Positions 58,411-64,000 of a DNA stretch of 64,000 nucleotides are shown one piece after another. Below the pieces are notes generated by a model. The model did not search any database and was not told the DNA's origin. It saw only the letters and a program-made list of their open reading frames with translations. Location: positions 744,001-808,000 of the forward strand of contig JAMXBD010000110.1 of assembly GCA_024138025.1 (NCBI GenBank), in the 5' to 3' direction. Within the stretch, counting starts at the first letter, position 1. The number at the start of each line of letters is the position of its first letter. The translations under genes and the position numbers were made by a program. The DNA is from Combretum micranthum. Lineage: Eukaryota; Streptophyta; Magnoliopsida; Myrtales; Combretaceae.

Positions 58411-61400
58411 ATGAGTTTTAGGGATGATAATGAAGAAGGAAGAGATATTAGGAAGCCGTTTTTGCATACGGGGAGTTGGTACCGTATGGGTTCTAGACAG
58501 TCCAGTATGATGGGTTCTTCTCAGGTTATTAGAGATGGCTCTATATCGGTTGTAGCTTGTGTTTTGATCGTTGCTCTTGGTCCTATTCAGTTTGGATTCA
58601 CTGTAAGAACCAGTCAAGTCTTTTCTTTACTTAATGCTTGTATAGTTAGTTTTGGTAAACACAGTATTAGATTCAGCTTCTTCTGATCATGACACTAGGA
58701 AATCTGTTTCATGTTAGCTCATTTAGGGAATAGCTGAACATGGGCCGCTTCAAAAATTGAACATTTATCTTAGTTCAGAAATTGGAACTTCATAGTGCTT
58801 TTTGGCTTTGGTTGGTTACTGGTTTTGATTAAACAAGAGAAGGAGTTCGTTGTTGGTTTTAAGATTTACGCTGTTTTGGTTCTTCAACAAAGGAAATTTT
58901 CTAAAATTGGCATTTAGTATTAACCTTTGTACTTTTTTTCGCTTTAAATAAGGATGAAGGTGGATTAGTTTGACTCTGAACTTGGGTAGTGATTGCTTCA
59001 TTTTTCTTCTGCAGTCAGGTTATTCGTCTCCGACGCAAACCTCTATCGTAGATGATCTTGGGCTAACTGTCTCAGAAGTGCGAATCTCTCTATATTCTAG
59101 CTTTGATTTTTTTTTTTTTTTCAATGGATTGTTTTCTAGACTAACTTGAATTTTGGGATCAGTTTTCTTTATTTGGTTCTTTATCAAATGTGGGGGCTAT
59201 GGTTGGGGCAATAGCTAGTGGTCAGATTGCAGAGTACATCGGTCGGAAAGGGGTATGCCTCTTGTCATACATGATATATTCCCCCACACCCCCCACCCCA
59301 TTTTTTTTTTTTTTTATTGTTCCTTCCCTCGATCCTCATTAATGAGACGACTTAATCTCATTTTCTTTGCAATTGCAGTCTTTGATGATTGCTGCGATTC
59401 CAAATATTATTGGATGGCTTGCCATATCATTTGCCAAAGTAAGTTCTCATGATTAGATATCCAGAGATTGTGTTGAATTGTGTAGTGTGTACATTGTGCT
59501 TGCTTAGTCTCAACGTGATGATTTCTTTCTTCCATAGGACACTTCATTTCTCTACATGGGAAGATTACTGGAAGGATTTGGCGTGGGCATAATATCGTAC
59601 ACGGTGATTTTGATTTCTTCTTATCTGAAATCTCATAGATGTTAGCTGCAAATTGAATGTGAGAATAGCAAGAAATCACTTTTGGTGTTACTGGATACCT
59701 GTAGGTACCTATATATATAGCTGAAATATCACCTCAAACCATGAGGGGTCGCTTGGGCTCGGTGAATCAGGTAACTGAGTTTATTAGAAATTTTTGTCTA
59801 CAATTTTTTCCATGTTGCACTTTTGGAAATTCTATTACCTCTTTGCTGCAATTTAATATTGCATTTTTTTTTTATTTCTAGCTTTCAGTCACAATTGGGA
59901 TTATGCTTGCTTATCTTCTTGGGCTTTTTGTTCAGTGGAGAATACTGGCTGTCTTAGGTAATCCTTTAAAGATTCATTACAGAACTTATTTAATTGGCTT
60001 TTTTATTTTTTTCCTATTTCAATATAAATAAGACCATGAAACTCATTGGAGTTAGTTTTCATCTACGGAAGTTTCTGTTGATTCTTTTTGTGTTTCCTGC
60101 ATATATAGCCTATGGGCAAGCTATATTCTCATGGACCAAAATTGAACAATTCATACCCAGAGAGTTTATATCTATGGAGTCTTTATATAATATGTGCAAC
60201 AATCATACTCATCTCTTATTACTTTTTTCACATCACTCTTAACTCCAGATAGAATCCTACTCTTCCACGATAATGCATTATATGATACTATCTAACTTCT
60301 TCAAATAGGCCATGAGCTGGTGAGTATCAAGGAGAGTGATAAAGAAAGTTGAATCAATGTCCATGCCTTCTTAACATGAAAATTCAAATTTAGCTCCTTG
60401 TAAGATTGAAATGACTGATATGAGACTCATTAAGACCTTTCTCTTACAGGAATATTGCCATGTACAATATTGATTCCTGGCCTGTTTTTCATTCCAGAAT
60501 CTCCTCGGTGGCTGGTAATGCTATTTTAATATGTTTCCCAAAACCGAAGTTGGTCCTTTTTTTTTTTTTATTTCTTGATTCCAGATTTCTTTCCTAAATT
60601 TAGGCAAAGATGGGCATGACAGATGACTTCGAGGCCTCTTTGCAAGTTCTTCGCGGTTTTGATACTGACATTTCTGTTGAAGTAAATGAAATCAAGGTAG
60701 TTTCTGAAGTCATAATTTTGTTTTCAGTGACTTGATGTTTTTATTCCTTACTTGATGCAAGTTTTCTCCCTATTTGTGTAAGCCTTCGCTCTATTTTTCA
60801 TAGTACTTATAATTTCTTGTGTCTGTCATGAATCGTCTCTAGAGAGCTGTGGCCTCAAGCAGCAGAAGAACTACCATCCGACTAGCAGAGCTTAAACTGA
60901 GAAGATATTGGTTCCCATTAATGGTACTTATCATCTTTTTGAATTGTCACTCTATACATGTAATTTGACTGGTTTTACTTTATACATCTATTTTGCATTA
61001 TAATAATTTTCGTTAATTAGTTTTGCCTTGATGAATCTGTGATATGCAGGTGGGAATTGGATTACTTGTACTACAACAACTTAGCGGCATCAATGGAGTG
61101 CTTTTCTACTCAAGTGCAATTTTTAAAGCAGCAGGTTGGCATACTGGCTGTCCTGTAAAATATTCTCCCTACAGATGACACAGATGATTCAAACTGTCAC
61201 AACAAATCATTTTTATATTGCATATATGTGCAAATTTCCTAATAAACAAATTGCATAGGTTGCTCCTATGGTAGGCATGACCATTATTCATGCCACCTAA
61301 AGTCTAACCTTGGGCTTGCACCCTGAGAAGTTTTTCCCATGAATTGCACCCAGCTGATGTTGGCGATTCATCCTTTAAAATTTCCAGGGAGGGGATCAGG

Positions 61401-63582
61401 CTTTGTTGGGCAAGTGGCCCGAGTATACCCCTTGCTTTCACAATAAAAAAAGAGAAAACTATTGTATGCGTCAGAGATGATGCATGGTGTTTGTTAGTGC
61501 AGACTAAATTTTACCTTAATAAGCTATTTGTTGGTTTCACAACTCACTCACTCATTAGCCTATGGGAAACTTCTGCACCAACCATTTCTAAGTATACTAG
61601 AGTTTTTTTGGCATGTGTTAATTGCTGGTTGTTTATATGCTTCAACTAGGTGTTTCATCGAGCAATTTAGCAACACTTGGCGTGGGTGCTGTTCAGGTAT
61701 AGCATTCAGGAAAATTTAATGCATCATTTGCCCTTTTTTGTTGTTGTGAGAGATATTTAAGGCAAAAATTGCCTTAAGTTTCTTTGCCTTAAGCTGGTTT
61801 AAAGGTCCTGAGAATTAATCGGTTGGCTTGAGAGTTTGACAAGAAACATCCCTTTAGGTCCTTGCAACTGTTGTTACTACTTGGTTGGTGGACAAAGCAG
61901 GTCGCCGCCTTCTTCTGATGGTAAGTTTAGATACTACACACGCACACAAAAAAAGATAGTCATTATTAATGTAGGAAAAGATGAATTAAATATCTTAATT
62001 CTAGGTTTCCTCCGTGGGGATGACTGTAAGCCTTCTTCTTGTTGCAGTTTCATTCTACATAAAGGTAATGCTCTTGGTATGGTAAAAGAAAAGTGCATGA
62101 AAGAATTTGGAAGATGCTTGTCTCTTTAATTATTTCTGTATTATTCCCAGGATTTTGTGTCTGACACCACTTCCAGTCTCTATACCCTATGTGGCATCTT
62201 GTCTGTGGTTGGAGTTGTGGTATGTATCTCCATGATCTCTAATAGTCAGTTCTACTGAAACGATATCTCTCATGGTCTTAATCTGCCATTTCTTACAGGC
62301 CATGGTAATTACATTCTCTCTTGGAATGGGAGCCATTCCTTGGATTATAATGTCTGAGGTAATTCAATTCGACTTGTTATTAATTTTTTTACTCACCATG
62401 CCCTTAAGGATTATTTCAATTGCACTGGTTATTTAGTTTGTCTTGCTTGAAACTCTCTGACACATGCTTTCAAGCTTCGACAGAAACCTAAATTCTAGGA
62501 CTTGTGTCACAACCTTAAAGATCTAGCATCCTCAAAAGGTTTAAATGTTTTGTACAGCTGTTTCCCTCCGCACGCCGCCCGCCCCCCCCCCCCCCCCCCC
62601 TTCTCTCTCTCTCTCTCTTCCCCCCTTACTTTGCCAATATTTGTTATTCTTGGACTTATATTTTATCTTTAAGCATTGATTTGTAATTCTTATATTATTA
62701 TCTTGAGCATTATTGACTAAATTATTCAAGTTTTCATATGCAGCCCATTCAGATTTCAAATGACATAAGTTTTAGGGTGGTTCTATTAAATACAGGGTGT
62801 ATAAAAAATTTTGGGAACTCGTATGTAAAATTGACTTATTCTATACCAGTTCACCCTAATTTTTCCTACAACAACCACGCACCCAACTTCAGAAAACAAT
62901 GGATAGTGAACACTACAATTCTAGTGACCTTTTTCAGAAAATTTGCATGAGACAATGGAAAGGCTATTGCTGCAGCCATGATATGTTTTGCTGCCACATA
63001 CATCGTGAAACCCTTACCTGCTCTGTCCCACATAAATTTTTGTTTTTATTCATGTCATTCATCTTGAAAGTTGCTTTTTAAAGTCTCCTGCCAAAATGGA
63101 GGTGTTGTGGTGTGGATTAGATAGGTTGTATTATCAGTTGCAACTAATTTCATGGCTGTTGCTTCAGATTCTCCCTATAAATATCAAAGGACTTGCTGGA
63201 AGTATCGCCACACTGGCTAACTGGTTTACCTCTTGGGTTATAACAATGACCGCAAACTTGCTCTTGACTTGGAGTACCGGAGGTGTGTTCTCTCCCTCCT
63301 CCCTCCCTCTCTCCCTCTCCATCCCTCTTGCACACACGCGCACGCATATAGACATGCATTCTGTGTGCATGAGTTTGGTCACTCTTTTAACAGATACGAG
63401 CAATGCACTTGCATTATTGGCATTTATATCAATGATCATTCGGTTCAAATTTTCGTCATTTGTAAATAGGTACCTTCACCATCTACATGGTTGTGAGTGG
63501 ATTCACTGTGGCATTTGTATATATCTTTGTTCCTGAGACTAAAGGAAGAGCATTGGAAGAGATTCAGAGATCCTTCAGATGA
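58411..63582 (+). CDS. ERDL6: ERD6-like sugar transporter (tonoplast monosaccharide carrier), 18 exons
   Basis: Exons: 58411-58602, 59015-59077, 59163-59252, 59379-59438, 59538-59603, 59705-59770, 59882-59957, 60450-60514, 60604-60696, 60843-60923, 61050-61134, 61650-61696, 61858-61920, 62005-62064, 62151-62219, 62299-62358, 63168-63282, 63470-63582. All introns are GT-AG and the total is 487 codons plus TGA. The product is a 12-helix major facilitator sugar porter. Visible signatures are GRKG (112-115), [10 protein letters not shown] (170-179), PESPRWL (220-226), [10 protein letters not shown] (292-301), DKAGRRLLL (340-348) and PETKGR (472-477), with a hydrophilic N-terminus of about 45 residues. 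In Arabidopsis, ERDL6 exports glucose from the vacuole with protons. The same role is inferred here from close family resemblance. It could instead be the ERDL4-type paralogue. Frames such as 63096-63536 are exons read through into introns. Confidence 0.95.
62580..62622. repeat. Poly-C and (CT)n tract in intron 16
   Basis: A run of about 20 C is followed by (CT)n and CCCCC inside the longest intron (62359-63167). It is a likely site of length variation and sequencing error. Confidence 0.85.
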
Positions 63583-64000
63583 GTGTTTTTATCTTTTTCA
63601 CCCTTTATTATTCAAATTTCCTTCTTATTTTTCGAACTTTCGACTTGTATGATTAGATTTTGGGACATAAAAGCAGGCATTTTTCTACAGCCAGCACTAT
63701 GTTTCTCGGATAAATTTGTTGTATGGTATCAAAATCATTTTGTGAAGAGCTGTATTCTTTTCTTTTTCATTGCATTAGTTGGAGTTGGGGTTGGGGTTTG
63801 GGGTCGGGGTTGGGTCTATGTAAAAGAAAATATTTGAGTATGTGTTTGCTAGTGCTGTTCTTTCCCTTGATTTTGTTAATTGTATTTCATTGGGGAATGG
63901 CACAACTTGAGCTCTGATAAATGCACTACAATATTAGCCGAAGTAACATTATTCTATTTCTATCTACACATTATAATATTCATCTTCATACCATGTGTTT
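63583..64000 (+). other. 3' UTR and downstream flank of the sugar transporter gene
   Basis: T-rich sequence after the stop, with a G-tract cluster at 63787-63814 and no further frame. The poly(A) site is not clear. Confidence 0.5.
63787..63814 (+). promoter_or_regulatory. Putative G-quadruplex in the 3' UTR
   Basis: Five G-runs (four of GGGG, one of GGG) are separated by TT, TTT, TC and TT on the sense strand, 205 bases after the stop. This fits the pattern for a stable three-tier quadruplex in the mRNA or DNA. Confidence 0.55.

Noticed and set aside
58252..58617. 121-codon minus-strand frame
   Set aside because: It is antisense to exon 1 and the 5' UTR of the sugar transporter.
63096..63536. 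146-codon frame as a separate gene
   Set aside because: It reads exon 17 through the retained intron in a different overall context. The spliced transporter frame explains the coding part.
1..64000. CRISPR array, bacterial operon or organelle insertion
   Set aside because: No regularly spaced repeats, no bacterial-type gene clusters, and no plastid or mitochondrial gene blocks were seen. The gene structure and repeats are those of a plant nuclear genome.

Overview
This is a stretch of a plant nuclear genome, most likely a eudicot. It is AT-rich, has one intact gene near each end, and about 53 kb of layered, decayed transposable elements between them. The species cannot be named from the sequence.

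Genes. On the minus strand at 3693-4763 is a single-exon HhH-GPD (AlkA-like) 3-methyladenine DNA glycosylase. On the plus strand at 58411-63582 is an 18-exon sugar transporter of the ERD6-like (ERDL6) group, which splices cleanly into 487 residues. The two are divergent neighbours. From memory, the same two families are close neighbours in Arabidopsis (At1g75230/At1g75220 and At1g19480/At1g19450), so this looks like an old conserved gene pair pushed apart by repeats.

Layout. 1-3.2 kb: no recognisable gene. 3.2-5 kb: glycosylase gene and promoter. 5-8.1 kb: small repeats, a foldback MITE and a Ty3/gypsy solo LTR (6798-8063, TSD TTAAG). 8.6-9.4 kb: hAT-type MITE. 9.4-12.6 kb: decayed Tekay-like LTR on the minus strand. 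13.9-16.5 kb: fossil Mutator (MULE) transposase that lost its catalytic core but kept a plant mobile domain. 16.9-17.9 kb: nested MITEs. 20.2-25.7 kb: a possible orphan exon, a tRNA-derived SINE, another hAT MITE, a LINE RNase H scrap and foldback MITEs. 26.1-27.9 kb: Ty3/gypsy Tat-like LTR and gag. 28.5-31.8 kb: 3.3-kb solo LTR (TSD CAAAC). 33.9-37.0 kb: internally deleted Ty3/gypsy element on the minus strand (gag and protease linker only). 39.3-42.0 kb: Ty1/copia pol remnant cut by two MITEs. 43.3-50 kb: Ty3/gypsy gag remnant on the minus strand cut by an LTR, a foldback and a small complete LTR element (46609-49641). 50.6-57.8 kb: hAT and foldback MITEs. 58.4 kb to the end: sugar transporter gene.

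Most unusual feature. LTRs of different types carry the same local cluster of GCCGGC/CGGCGGC motifs joined by short TTAC/GTAA spacers, in an otherwise very AT-rich background. The copies range from pristine (about 29.95-30.24 kb) to heavily CpG-decayed. No complete autonomous element is present. All element calls were made by eye from termini, target-site duplications and decayed protein motifs.
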